Source of the DNA: Gigantopelta aegis
Lineage: Eukaryota > Mollusca > Gastropoda > Neomphalida > Peltospiridae
Direction of reading: 5' to 3'
DNA length: 64,000 nt
Assembly: GCF_016097555.1 (NCBI RefSeq)
Contig: NC_054706.1
Coordinates: forward strand, 22,663,929-22,727,928
Positions 1 to 11,171 of this stretch are shown piece by piece (positions within the stretch are counted from its first letter, which is position 1; each line of letters starts with the position of its first letter). The notes beneath the pieces are model-generated. The model was not told the DNA's origin. It was given only the letters and a program-made list of their open reading frames with translations, and did not search any database. A program made the translations under genes and the position numbers.

Positions 1-4
1 ATAA

Positions 5-173
5 CAGTGGCGTAGGAAGGTGCCAAAAGGGGAGGGGGGGGGGGGGGGCACATTTTTATATCTACACACATTTACACTATTATAAAGCAAATATAAAGCA
101 AAATATCTGAAAAGTGGTGGGGCACATGACCCCCTTGCCCCCCCCCCCCCCCCCCGCGCTTCCTACACCAGTG
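5..173. mobile_element. MITE with CAGTGGCGTAGGAAG ends
   Basis: CAGTGGCGTAGGAAG at 5-19 pairs with CTTCCTACACCAGTG ending at 173. It contains a poly(G) and a poly(C) run, one near each end. Confidence 0.75.
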
Positions 174-310
174 ATATAATAAAAATTCAGTGCTCCCCAA
201 ACTGTTTCAGATCAGTATATATACCATGTTAATTAGCAGGTTTATTATGATGTTAAGTAGTTTATCCCGTTCATTAAACATTTCCGTGAAAAACTAACCA
301 ACTCTATAGG

Positions 311-578
311 AGACAGGTCAGTTCAATTGAGTGCTCGCCCGATGTGTTTGCGTCGCAGGATCGAACCACCTCTGTGAATCCTGGTCAAAGGCCGTGGTAT
401 GTGCTTTCCTGTCTATGGAAAAGTTCATATAAAACATCCCTTGCTGTCTCAGGACAAATGTAGCGGGTTTCCTCTGATGACTACGAGTCAGAATTACCAA
501 ATGTTTGACATCCAATAGCCGGTGATTAATTAATCAGTGTGCTCTAGTGATGTCGTTAAACAAAACAGATTAAGTTTC
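311..578 (+). mobile_element. tRNA-derived SINE, type-2 tail
   Basis: Degenerate head (GAGTGCTCGCCCGATG), central GGCCGTGGTATGTGCT, tail CAAATGTTTGACATCCAATA and GTCGTTAAACAAAAC. Confidence 0.85.
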
Positions 579-1170
579 TACATATTTCACCAGACGTAAA
601 CGTTTTATTTTTAAGATATTTAAGGACATGCATATATAAAGATGGTCTACGCATCTATGTTCATTAACGTAGTAAGAATACCAAAAATATATTTAGAATT
701 AAAATAAATTTATATTTATGTACAGGGCTCATATATTATTGTTTGTTTCCGGAATAAACAGGACAAAATATTGGAATATTTATTGCGTGATATGTAGATC
801 TGAGTTTAAAACGTTATAACTGGCTTAAATGTGCATGCGTAATGTGCTATTACGTGAAATATATTATTAACATACTATCGTATTCTCTGGAGTTTAATTT
901 TTATGTTATTCGTGGATTTCTGGGATAGGTTGGTAATTATGAAACAATGTTAGTTTAAATTATTGCTACAAATTATATGAATATTAAGCATGCAGTTAGG
1001 CGTACATGGCTGTTCTAAAGTGCTTTATTTAACATTTTCTGAATCGGTACTGAATTTGTTGTAAAAACAAGACAACAAACCGGAGATCAAAAGATCCCAA
1101 AACTATTTTTAAATGATTTCTAAAAGTAATATCATCTTTATAAAATTTTAATTATTATAATAGTTTACAG
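579..1170. other. AT-rich upstream flank of the H1-like gene
   Basis: No open frame, RNA gene or clear repeat seen. Confidence 0.6.
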
Positions 1171-1172
1171 TG

Positions 1173-1263
1173 AAACACACATGAATTTTTAAAAAAAAAA
1201 TGACAGTAGCAGAACGTGTGCTTTCTTTTGCGTCCGCACTGCACTGGTATAAATATGACGTCA
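1173..1263 (+). promoter_or_regulatory. H1-type promoter: AAACACA box, TATA box and full CRE
   Basis: AAACACA at 1173-1179 matches the H1-specific promoter box, normally about 100 bp before the start of transcription. TATAAATA is at 1248-1255. A perfect palindromic cAMP-response element, TGACGTCA, follows directly at 1256-1263, with a half site (CGTCA) at 1271-1275. If transcription starts about 30 bp after TATA, the 5' UTR is only 10-15 nt. CREs drive many male germ-cell genes through CREM/CREB proteins in vertebrates; applying that here is inference. Confidence 0.65.
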
Positions 1264-1291
1264 ACAATCACGTCATCCTCCAAACATAAAA

Positions 1292-1990
1292 ATGACCGGT
1301 TCAAGACACGCTAGATATCGTTCGAGATCTAGTAGTTTATCTCAGTCGCGGTCTAGGTCCAGAAATTATATATCGATGTCCCGATCTAGGAGTAGAAGCC
1401 AATCTAGCACCGAGTCGATGGAGGATACAGTTTCTTCTCGCAAAACTCGACGACATTCTTCGTCTGTGGAACAACCAACCGCCATGGTCCTGAAAGTAGT
1501 TGAAGCCATCACGCAGGACAGGGAAATGAAGGGATCATCTCTTCAGTCCATCCGCAAACAAATTGCAGCCAATTGTAAGGCTATGCCTGTCAATCTGCTG
1601 AATGGACAAATCAAGAAGGCGATTAACATGGGACTCAGCAGAGGATTTCTAGTTCGTCCAAAAGGCTCGAAGGCCAAGGGTACCGTTGGACGCTTCCGCC
1701 TTGGGAAGATCCCTGATCTGGTGGTATCTCGTCATCCTCGACATAGCAGGTCTCGCAGCCTTAGCGGAAGTCGACGTCGGAAGACAGGTGGTGACGATGA
1801 TGGCAAGAGCAAGAGCAAGGGTGGATCCCATAAGAAACGTAAACGTAGTAAGAGCAGCAAAAAAGGAAAGTCGCGAACCAAGAGCCGAGGTAACAGCATG
1901 ACCCGAACAGTCAAAAAGCAAAAAACGGAAGGAAAGAAATCTAAGTCGCGCAGACGAAAGAAAGGCAAAAAGGGGAAAGGCAAAAAGTAG
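1292..1990 (+). CDS. Linker histone H1-like / protamine-like (PL-I type) sperm nuclear basic protein
   Basis: The single uninterrupted ORF encodes 232 aa. Residues 1-62 are an RS-dipeptide-rich tail. Residues about 63-138 are a winged-helix linker-histone domain, seen in GSSLQSIRKQIAANC (81-95), a QIKKAI helix and the closing GRFRLGK (133-139). Residues 139-232 are a Lys/Arg/Ser-rich tail ending in GKKGKGKK. H1 domains bind the nucleosome dyad and linker DNA and compact chromatin. An RS-rich N-tail plus an H1 core is typical of molluscan PL-I proteins that replace or join histones in sperm. The ATG lies about 37 bp after a TATA box and the gene is intronless like other H1 genes. Somatic H1 is less likely because its N-tail is usually Ala/Pro/Lys-rich rather than RS-rich. 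The H1 family call is firm; the sperm role is inferred. Confidence 0.85.
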   Translation: MTGSRHARYRSRSSSLSQSRSRSRNYISMSRSRSRSQSSTESMEDTVSSRKTRRHSSSVEQPTAMVLKVVEAITQDREMKGSSLQSIRKQIAANCKAMPVNLLNGQIKKAINMGLSRGFLVRPKGSKAKGTVGRFRLGKIPDLVVSRHPRHSRSRSLSGSRRRKTGGDDDGKSKSKGGSHKKRKRSKSSKKGKSRTKSRGNSMTRTVKKQKTEGKKSKSRRRKKGKKGKGKK

Positions 1991-2015
1991 GCCAGCCTAC
2001 AACCACAATTACAAA

Positions 2016-2031
2016 GGCCCTTTTAAGGGCC
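2016..2031 (+). terminator. Histone mRNA 3' stem-loop
   Basis: GGCCCT-TTTA-AGGGCC forms a 6-bp stem with a 4-nt loop, flanked by ACAAA upstream and ACCA downstream. This is the SLBP-bound processing signal of replication-type histone mRNAs. It starts 26 nt after the stop codon. A purine-rich GAATGAAAG at 2044-2052 sits where the U7-binding histone downstream element is expected. An AATAAA at 2245-2250 could give an alternative polyadenylated form. Confidence 0.85.
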
Positions 2032-2090
2032 ACCAACCCTCCCGAATGAAAGTTTTGTTCATCCAATTTTATAGCAACACACAACAACAA

Positions 2091-2091
2091 C

Positions 2092-2138
<47 letters not shown>

Positions 2139-2139
2139 G
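2091..2139. repeat. (AAT)n microsatellite
   Basis: About 16 units, starting 39 bp after the histone downstream element. Confidence 0.95.
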
Positions 2140-2913
2140 TTACAGTAACAATACCAAAACAGTACCTATGAAAAACAATTGTAAACTGATAGCGAGTTGG
2201 TTCTGTATTGTGATTGGTTAATTACATTCTTTTTACTAGGATCAAATAAAAATAAGACCAGGAAAGGTAATGACGTCATAAGTTGACAATTCAAGGGTCT
2301 ACATTTAAATTGTATACAGTTAGTTCCGTATAAAATCGATTCGGTTTACAATGGATATAACCATATTGACTTTTTAAATTTGCGGGTGTTTGATGCCCTA
2401 ATGCATTCGGTCAAAAATGACATTTGCGGGATAAAATCGATAATAACACCCGCAAATGTAAAATCTCCATATGGTTATCTCCTAAATAAAATAACTTGCT
2501 GTGGTACAAAAAATTATCATGAAAAATACAACCATTCTCGTTCTCACGCTCTCAGGATCCCCTCCCCGGTGAGGCTAAAACAGTTCTTTTACAATCCAGC
2601 ATTAGGCTATTCATTTATTGGTGTACAGGGAAAATGTAGACAAAAACTTTCATAGGATCATATTTGACCCCCCCCCCCCCACACACACACACACACCCAC
2701 ACCCCACCCAGGTCCAGACCACGCTAGGCCCCTGACAAACGTCAGTGACCTGCAACAAATGTGGAAAAAAGTCCAAGAATGTTGCATCGTGTAGACAGAA
2801 TCGTGAACAAATGGGTGCATGTTTTGGGACAAATCTATGATACTCAAATAACAAAAATCACTTGATAAACATAGTAATTAGGCGATAAACATAGTAATTA
2901 GGCCTATGTTTAA
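2140..2913. other. Intergenic, 3' of the H1-like gene
   Basis: Holds a full CRE (TGACGTCA, 2271-2278), a poly(C)/(CA) tract near 2668-2700 and a short direct repeat GGCGATAAACATAGTAATTA at 2881. No gene seen. Confidence 0.6.
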
Positions 2914-3172
2914 ACTTTTGTTTTGTTTAACCACTAGAGCGCATTGATTTATTAATCATCGATTATTGGATGTCAAACATTTGGTAATTTTGACATATAG
3001 TCTTAGAGGAAACCTGCAATTTTTTTCCATTGGTAGCAAGAGATCTTTTATATGCACCATCCCCTCAGGCAGGATAGCACATGCCACTGTCTTTCATATA
3101 CCAGTCGTGGTGCACTGTCTCGAACGAGAAATAGCTCAATGGGCCGACCGAAAGGGATCGATGCTAGACCTT
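2914..3172 (-). mobile_element. tRNA-derived SINE, type-2 tail, reversed
   Basis: Starts with reversed tail TATTGGATGTCAAACATTTG and continues to the reversed centre AGATCTTTTATATGCACCAT and AGAAATAGCTCAATGGGCC. Confidence 0.87.
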
Positions 3173-3919
3173 ATTATGTTACCAGATTGTGTAATTTTAA
3201 TATATAGTGTAAAAAATAAAGCCAAATAACCATTTTCAAAGCCAGTTTATTTTGTAACGGGTTCTATTCTATGTTAGATATTTATGTTTGCTTGACCATT
3301 GTGAAAAGTCATTTCGTACGACATTGTATATATTCAGGACTAGTACGAAATCATTATACATTAACAAAAGTGCCAGTTTACCAATGTGTAATGGCTGAAC
3401 AAACATCGTGGCATACTGTCGCAACTGCCTGTCTGACTAGCAGCAATTACACACCTTGAAATACACTACCTGTCAATGTTAATATAGATGTAAGTTCAGT
3501 GAAAGCCTTACTTCAACCAATAACAAGTCGCCTTGCAAATTAAATGGCCGACAATAGCATACAGATATAAGTTGCAAATACGATTAATGATTCACTGGAA
3601 CATGTACCAGTTTTTTTTCAACTTAAATAATATAATAACTTTATATTGTAACTAGGGCAGGCAAATACATGTACTGTATATATGATCTTGTGACCGTTAT
3701 AACAAGTTCAACTGTCAATTTTGGAGAAAAAATAATAGTGGTCTTTGTAATATTATGCCGTTTTAGCAGGTTCAACCATTCATTTTGGCATTTTAAAAAA
3801 GTGGCTGCTGGCCGCATAGGACAGGTGGCTATTATATACAGGTAAAAAACCCAGAAAATGCATTGGGCTGGATTTATTGTGGCCGTGTTAGATACAGGTG
3901 GCCGTTAGACCAGGCTTGA

Positions 3920-3968
<49 letters not shown>

Positions 3969-3988
3969 CGTGTATGCGTGTGTGTGTT
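3920..3988. repeat. (TG)n microsatellite
   Basis: GTGTGT run with GCGCGC and TGCGTG interruptions. Confidence 0.95.
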
Positions 3989-4216
3989 ACATTTTACCAA
4001 CAAATTATGGGGAATTTTGATATAAAACTCAATTTATCTCAAAATAATGTTTTAAAATGTATAAAGGTTTTCGTAAAACATTTAATGACATTTGTTTTGT
4101 TAATATTGGCTATCTATGCTTATTAAAGCATATATTGGGTAAAGTTTATGGTGAGAAAAGACATTTACAAATTAAATTGTAGTATCTAATTTATTTGTAT
4201 TATAAACTGTAATGAA

Positions 4217-4252
<36 letters not shown>

Positions 4253-4440
4253 CTATTTCATAATGAGTGTTTACGTCTGACAATACTAAAGAACTTAATA
4301 ATCTCACATTACTTCAATTTATTAAGTATATCTGTAGTACTATTTGTTTACATGTATATTAAACCAATAATACATATATCTATCATTATACTTGTATGTA
4401 TAAAATAATATAAGTCAATAGAACCTTAATTTATTTGTTT

Positions 4441-4442
<2 letters not shown>

Positions 4443-4483
<41 letters not shown>
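4443..4483. repeat. (ATT)n microsatellite
   Basis: About 13 ATT units. Confidence 0.95.
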
Positions 4484-4484
<1 letters not shown>

Positions 4485-5046
4485 TGTTACTAAATCACTC
4501 TCCATCAAAATCCTGTACATATCCTGTATATATTTATTATTTTGTTGTACATTGTATTATGCTGATAAGTTGTAAAAACTCAAAGCAATAAAGAACTTGA
4601 ACTTGAACATATAGGCTGTGTCATGTCCTTGTCTTATCATCATCCTCAGGATCGTCTTCATTGTTATCATCAATTTTTGTTTTTCCTGTAAAGTCATCAT
4701 CATCGTTGTTCTAGGTTTTTATTTAGTAAACTAGTCTGTAAGTGGCAGTCTTCTCTGTGGCGGTGCAAGAAGGATGGATTGTCCATTAAAGTGTGTCGTG
4801 AGTGGCTGTCTTCCTACAGACGAAGCACTGGATAGAGATCCATGATTAAGGAACCGATTCACACCGCCCGCCTGTACCGCTGTGCACCCATGACCCAAAA
4901 TGTCAATGTGCAATATTACAAAATCAGAAGGGCAAAATCCAACCAAAGTGCTTACCATTGAAAAATACAAATCGTCAAAAAAAATTGGGGAAGCATACCC
5001 CCGAACCCTTTAGAAACTTTGTTTTGCACTGTCGATCTCAGTCAGC

Positions 5047-5079
5047 CTAATCTCCCCCCCCCCCCCCCCCCCCCCCCCC
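5047..5079. repeat. Long poly(C) run
   Basis: More than 30 consecutive C. Similar runs of G or C occur at 36-48, 139-155, 2668-2680, 36389-36410, 38549-38568, 44564-44584, 53388-53406, 55248-55267 and 58622-58640. Confidence 0.95.
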
Positions 5080-5629
5080 AATTGTCGACATTCTTCCGCC
5101 GTGTCTGTCATTTATAAACGCCCTATACTAGGTTTGAAATGTTTTAAAATTGAACACTGAATTTCATGGGCTGTAACAAATTTTAAACAAAATTTCTTTG
5201 ACTAGCATACGACTAAATATTATAACAATATATACATTAATTTTCAAGATTTAAGGTACGTAATTCTACCCTCCCTACCCTCGGGCAGAAACCCTGTTGT
5301 GAGTATGTATGGCAAGAAATGCGGTCCAACTGAAGAGAACTATAGGTTTCGTTACCTTCGTTCTGTCTGTCCGTCCGTCTGTCGGTCGGTCTCCCAAATA
5401 GAGTTTTCCGGTAGGATATCCACGAATACTCGAGTACTCGGGCACGGGTCGAGTCTAGCAAGATTCGAGTCCTGTGAACGAACTCGAGTACCCGTACAAG
5501 GTGGAATACAATGAGCCTCTACAATACAATAGATATTGTAGGACAATAAAGTCAGCAGTAGATAATCAATGATATAAGTTACACAATAATTATTTGATCA
5601 TGCGCTAGTTCCTCTTTTTAGATAGATAA

Positions 5630-6410
5630 CTAATTTAACGTGCTCATATACCACGAGGGTTTCGAACACGCCCATCCGGAGTTCGACCTCCGATAAGATC
5701 GGTGGCCTGAACCGGGATGGGGAGGGGGAGGGTGTAGAGTTGAAAATGGGCAGAATGTTGAAAATAGCAATTAGTAAAAAATAGTTAATAGAATTTTTTT
5801 TTAAATTAAATAAAAAGTTACAAGCCAAAAATAACAAGCATTGACTGAATATTTATATAATTTGGAGCATTTTAGAAGGACAGTCGAAAAATAAATAAGA
5901 GAAAGAAGAGCGGATCGGATTATTTAATAATATTAAAAATAGAAAGTAATTTCGACATCAAATTTTGAACGAAGGTCTAAATGTTTGAAGTCCGATCTGG
6001 GTCCTGGGTATTATTTTAATGTGCTCCTATGCATGTACCGCCAAGGTTTTGAACACGCCCATCCTGGGTTTACCCTCTGACTTCGCCAGTGACTAAGTCC
6101 GGGGCAGGACGGGGGAGGGTAAGCTTAAGGTGGGCGGAAATTGGAATACAAATTTAGAGGTTTAGTCAAGGACCTAAAGCCAGACTGGAGATCTGATAAC
6201 ATTCTACGCATGTCTGGAACAAAAAACTTAAGTCCAAAAATAAACTTTTGAGTGCTCGGCCAGAAATGTTTAAGGTGATTTGAGCAATTTAGACGGGCTG
6301 CCAAAATAAAATGTGTCGGACTATTTATGTAAAAAAAATAAACATAAAATTTTAAACTGCGGCCAGAAGATTTAAAGTCCGACTAAGCCCTTGCTTGGAG
6401 GCAAATGATT
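5630..6410 (-). repeat. Two tandem copies of a roughly 380-bp repeat
   Basis: Both units contain an ACGTGCTC/GTGCTCCTA start, a GGTTTCGAACACGCCCATCC or GGTTTTGAACACGCCCATCC block (5656 and 6046), a GGGGGAGGGT block and a GTCGGACT-like end. Related single pieces lie at 52640-52740 and 53236-53325. Confidence 0.65.
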
Positions 6411-6439
6411 TGCAGAAGATTGGCGTCTACGGCGAGTGG

Positions 6440-7060
6440 GTCTGATCCGGGAAGCTGTAGTGTGGTAGATTGTCCGTCCACAAGCTAAGGTGCTTCACCA
6501 CGTAGACGTAGTCGCTGCAAAAGATGAGCTTCATTATTCTGTAAACCGTCTGATTGTCTATGGACGATAGCAGAATGGCCTGTCTGAAGATTCTCCGGCA
6601 GCGCCACGTGATGGCAACTCCAGTCTTTCCAGTATCCGCCCTGGTGAGATGTATCCCAAAGTCGCCGTTTCCGAAGCTGTGTGGTATTGGTTTGAACGCC
6701 TCTCTGTGATACCCTGCAATGAGATTGCTGGTGCTCCAAGTGTCGCCTACGAGTAGCCTGAGGTACTGGGGTCTGATCTTGTTGACCTATGGACTCCACT
6801 TCGAACCAGTATCCTATGACAGCTTGTGCCGCTTGTCTTGTTGAGCACCCACAACAGCAGGACCGCCCTGATGGGCGGGGACCGATGAGTCCGCAACAGA
6901 GTCCGGACTGATAGCGTTGTACACGCTAATAGCGTGTTCAACCCGTTCCTTCCTCGTTGCCTTCCTTGGAGATGTAGTCCTAGGTGGGGGTGGCGCGGGT
7001 GTTGGATCTTCCACTGGCAGTTCAACTGTCCGTACGGGTTCTTTCCTCGTTTAACCACCA
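6440..7060 (-). pseudogene. Unidentified broken coding remnant
   Basis: The minus strand is GC-richer than its surroundings and reads in pieces such as PTPAPPPPRTTSPRKATRKE, HAISVYNAISPDSV and TWRCRRIFRQAILLSSIDNQ. The composition looks coding, but it is broken and I recognise no family. It lies inside the possible hAT-like element and may be its cargo or an older gene fragment. Confidence 0.35.
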
Positions 7061-7427
7061 GTTTTGGTCTCCCTTCCCCCCTGTGCCGCCCCTGGCGGTG
7101 TTGGGTCGGGCTTCCTAGGGGCTGGCATCGCAGAAGGGACCGTCGTTGGTGGTTGAGCCGCCAACATTAATCCCCCCTGTGCCGCCTGGTTCGCGTCTCC
7201 TTCTCAGTCTCTTCTTGATTATCCTAGCTGGCGGGCGTGTGTCTCCATAAAACAAGAGTCACGGTCGCCTGCCTTCCGGTGCAGTTAACCCTGTATTTGG
7301 CAAAGCTGTTAATCAACGCCCCGAGTGGTGGGGAGATTAATCTCGAGCAGTGCGAAAACGGTCTGCATCGTAGCGAGGTTGGAGTCGAATGTCTCTTTTT
7401 AAACTGGCCGTCCGTCCGTCACAACAC

Positions 7428-7493
7428 AATCTGATTCAAATTAGCTCTACTGGTCTTATAGTAATTAATATGGAGCTAATTTTAATCAGATTG
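7428..7493. mobile_element. Minimal 66-bp palindromic member of the same MITE family
   Basis: CAATCTGATTCAAATTAGCT and AGCTAATTTTAATCAGATTG lie close together with a 26-bp centre, so only the two termini remain. Confidence 0.75.
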
Positions 7494-8081
7494 GTCAAGG
7501 GGCGGCACAGTGTAAAGAATAGTGGTACGGCTCGAGGTTTCCAGACTCCTTTCAAATTCACCTGTGAAGGACATTTTCACAGATACAACAAATATAACAC
7601 ATGCAAAAATTAAAAAAAGAAAGAAGCAGTACGGCCATACCGTACTTCTTTAAAAAGTGGTACGGCTATGATCGAACCGACCGTACTGTCTGCGCCGCCC
7701 CGGTAGTCACAACACTTCAAATGCAATGACATGATTTGGCATCCATGTTCAGCACTGGAATTAATACGATGCATAATGCTATTTTACTTTATTCCTTAAT
7801 CTTATCATAATCTAGTGTAAGTGTCGGGTACTCGGGTCCGGGTCGAGTTTGACCTTCGAGTACTCGAGTCCAATATGTTGGACTCGTGGATGTCCTATTT
7901 TTCGGATGGTTTTTCACAATGTCTTGAGCTGAAATTTTGTGTTTAGTTTTATCATGTTCTGTAACAGATCGAGTTTGATTTTCATGGCGATTTACCCATT
8001 TTTTGACAGAGATATGACCCTTTAACTTAGGAGATACGAAAATGTGTTAGGCCCGGTAGGGGACATGTATATAATGCTTGC

Positions 8082-8775
8082 AATCTAATTAAAATTAGCT
8101 CCACTATTACATGTGGATCTAACACCAGCCAGTTGGAGCTCATGTCCACCAATCAAAACATTACTTGCAGAATCCTGCCAGTGATTTAAAAATAATTTGA
8201 AAACATTCCGAATTATCCTGAGGGTATGTAATATGTTTCATGTGAATTACGAATGCCTTATTTAGACCAGTAGAACTAATTTTAATCGGATTGCTAACAA
8301 CACTGCGTAGTCCCCAATGTCCAGGTAACATTTCGTCTGTAAATAATAATTTAAATATTGACCAATCACACTTCGCCTTTTATAACGTTATTTGGGAGCA
8401 TACAAATTCTAAAAATATCGGGCGAGTCTATTTTAGTGGCCGCAGTACAGCGAACCATACCAATACGTACGGGGTGGGTTATCAGTCTTCAATTTTACAT
8501 TAAAAATTATTTATTTATTTATAAAAAAAAACCCAAACTAAATCAGTCTTCAGTTTTACATTACAAATTATTTATTTTATAAAATAAAACATGTTTTAAG
8601 GCATTCGTAATTCACACGAAACATGTCGTATACCCTCAGGATAATTCGGAATGTTTTCAAATTATTTTTAAATCACTGGCATGATTCTGCAAGTAAGATT
8701 TTGATTGGTGGACATGAGCTACAACTGGCTGCTGTTAGATCCACATGTAATAGTGGAGCTAATTTTAATTAGATT
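8082..8775. mobile_element. Long-armed MITE, family TTAAAATTAGCTC
   Basis: It begins AATCTAATTAAAATTAGCTC at 8082 and ends with the complement at 8775. Arms of about 180 bp (8090-8260 and 8590-8770) pair with few mismatches. No coding capacity. Confidence 0.85.
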
Positions 8776-8885
8776 GATAATGCTTGTTGACTTTGGTGTT
8801 ATACTAAACTAAGCTCTCAAAATAAATAGGCCGGGCATACTAAGGAAGAACGACACACCTGCGATTGATGTTAAAACATTGGCTA

Positions 8886-8991
8886 TTGGTCAAAATAATA
8901 TATAACGACTTTAATTATTGGATACATTTCTTATATAAGCGGAAAAACGAACCAGTGCGTTCTGTTTCTTCCGTAACGTGTTGCAGAAGAA
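8886..8991 (+). promoter_or_regulatory. Candidate promoter and short first exon
   Basis: ATTGGTC (inverted CCAAT, about 8885) is followed by TTATATAAGC at 8931-8940. About 25-55 nt downstream lies a strong donor, AGAAGAA/GTAAGTG (GT at 8992). This arrangement suits a TATA promoter with a short untranslated exon. Its gene is unknown; SHMT, whose first coding exon has an upstream acceptor, is one candidate 17.5 kb away. Confidence 0.3.
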
Positions 8992-9551
8992 GTAAGTGTA
9001 TATATGAATAATGTGTTTATACCACTGACAAGCCGTGGCACGGACAGTAAACACACTTCATTAGTTTAGTGTTATTTCACATGATATTCAGAATACAAAT
9101 AGTTATTCTAAGTTTAGTTGTTTTTAAAAAGAAATCAACACAATTTTGGCGCCACGCATCGCAGAGCCATTTAAAGTTTACAGATGTTGCAGTGAATCCG
9201 AGTGATTGATTATAATCGAAAATTGATCGACGGGTCCAACAGATGTGGCGATGCGATGATAGATTATAAAATTCAGTAATCGATTTAACGGAAGGTGTTA
9301 ACTGTCTGTAATGGTTCCTACTGTTTAAGTGATGTCAGAAAGTATAAACCATGTTGAGGACAGTCGGCGTTTGTTTTCAAACTTGCGCGTGCACTCTAGG
9401 TTAATCTTGATGAACTAATGTCACAATGACATGTGAACATACGGTCCGAATCCTATGGTTGACTTGATGTGCGCCTTGCACCAGGTGGTGGTCTGATGCG
9501 CGGTCTGTTTAGTCTGGGCTTGTGGAAATTATCAACAGTATTATTATAATA

Positions 9552-11169
9552 TACTACTCAAAAGAATTTAAGGGTCAAAAATTTATAACCAAATAAGTTT
9601 CAGAGTGTATTAGATTGATGATGTAGACTACACCAAAAATTTAATTTATTGTTCCATATTTACAAAAACCCACAAATAAACGTCACTGTATACAAGAAAG
9701 TCACATGACATGCTGTCAAAGTTGAAGGTTGTCAAACACGGATTTTACACATTAGAACATTCGTTTAATAGTGTGTGAATCCACCCCTGGCGCGAATACA
9801 CTCGACACATCGTTGCCTCATGCGTTGCCTCATGCTGTTGATCGGACGTCTGAAGAACTCTTGGGGAATGGCCTGTCACTCTGCCATAAGAAGTTTACCC
9901 AGATCATGAATGTTGGCCGGAGAGGCATGGTTATTCCGAACTCTCCTGCCTAATTCGTCCCAGGCGGTCTCTATTGGGGCCAAGTCAGGCGAATATGCTG
10001 GCCAATCCATCCTGGCGATAACTTGTTGTCTGAGAAAGTCCGTTACCACCCTGGCGCGGTGGGGTCTGGCATTGTCATCCTGCAGAACTGCCCTGCCGCC
10101 AATCTGCTGAAGGCCTGGGAGAACTAACGGCCGGATAATCTCATTCAGATAGCGGATTCCATTCAGATTGCCATCCACCACATAGAGGGGGGTCCTGTGG
10201 TGGATAGAGATGCCGCCCCACACCATGACGCTGCCACCACTGAACCGGTGACGTTGTCTAACGTTAACGTCAGCAAAGCGCTCCACAGGACGTCTGTAGA
10301 CACGAACCCGACCGTCGTTGAACTGGAGACTAAACCTGGACTCATCAGTGAACATCACTCGACCCCACTGAACACGTTGCCACCGCAGATGAAGCGTGCA
10401 CCAAAGACGACTGGCCGTTCTGTGACGTGGTAGGAGTGGTGGTCGAACAGCCTGGCGACGGCAAGCGTAGATTATTGGCTCTCAGACGATTGCGTATGGT
10501 TTGATCAGACACTCGAGTTCCAGTCGCAGTCCGCAGATTGTCACGTAATCGGCGTGCAGTGGTTGTGCGTTGACGTAGAGCCATATTGGTGATGTAGCGG
10601 TCCTCTCTATTTGTAGTGCTTCGGGGTCTTCCCGAACATGGACGATTTCGAACAGAATTCGTTGCTTGGTACCGTTGCCACAGTCGGCCAACGACACTCT
10701 GACTGACACCAAGTCTCGGAGCAACATTTCTTTGCGTATTGCCATCCTGAAGCCAAGCAATAGCCCTTCCTCGATCTTCAATAGTCAGTTGACGTCGTAC
10801 CATTGTCGAATTTGGAGTGTGCACCGTACACGAACGCAAGCTCCAATTATACGGAAATTCAGCATTGGGAACATGGAATACACATGCAAAGCGTGCAAAT
10901 GAAGCGCTTTGTGAAAAAGCAAGTTATGGGCACTTAGCAGACCTTTCGCTTTCGCCCTAATTTACGTGCAAATGTAAGCATGTTTTCGCCATTAGAACTA
11001 GTCGACAGTGTCAATGACAATGGATTTTAATTCATTTATGGGTTGCTTAGACCCACTTTCGTCAAAATGGAACAATACCATGCATGACATTATGGTCTAG
11101 CTAATATAATTGACATTCAGAAAATAATGTAGAAAATATCGTCTGACCCTTAAATTCTTTTGAGTAGTA
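9552..11169 (-). mobile_element. Tc1-like DNA transposon, full length
   Basis: 26-bp terminal inverted repeats start TACTACTCAAAAGAATTTAA at 9552 and end with the complement at 11169, flanked by TA duplications (9550-9551, 11170-11171). The length of 1.62 kb and a single minus-strand transposase fit the Tc1 group. Confidence 0.92.
9765..10803 (-). pseudogene. Tc1-like transposase (DD34E), two lesions
   Basis: Start MVRRQLTIEDRGRAIAWLQD at 10803. A paired-like HTH (LGVSQSVVGRLWQRY), a GRPR hook and a second HTH (VSDQTIRNRLR) are followed by the catalytic core: FTDESRF, LQDDNARPH and PIETAWDEL, with 34 residues between the second Asp and the Glu. About 345 codons is normal for the family. A 1-nt insertion near 10457 and a TGA in place of Trp near 9876 interrupt it, so this copy is not expected to be active. 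Confidence 0.88.
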
Positions 11170-11171
11170 TA

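Larger units (their letters stand above)
3173..5412. other. Intergenic with simple repeats only
   Basis: Apart from the microsatellites, a poly(A) run (4221-4249) and the poly(C) run, nothing recognisable. Confidence 0.6.
5413..7895. mobile_element. Possible hAT-like element bounded by TCGAGTACTCG-rich ends
   Basis: The left end (5413-5460: GGATATCCACGA, ACTCGAGTACTCGGG, GGGTCGAGTC) is mirrored by the right end (7826-7895: TCGGGTACTCGGG, GGGTCGAGTT, CGAGTACTCGAGTC, TCGTGGATGTCC). Short TCGAG-type subterminal palindromes are typical of hAT elements. No transposase is recognisable inside and no target duplication could be fixed. Confidence 0.4.

Noticed and set aside
1649-1983. Antisense and alternate-frame ORFs over the H1-like gene
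   Set aside because: Shadows of the Lys/Arg/Ser-rich coding frame.
2271-2400. Second promoter with CRE downstream of the histone gene
   Set aside because: A full CRE is present, but no TATA box at a fitting distance and no downstream ORF of substance.
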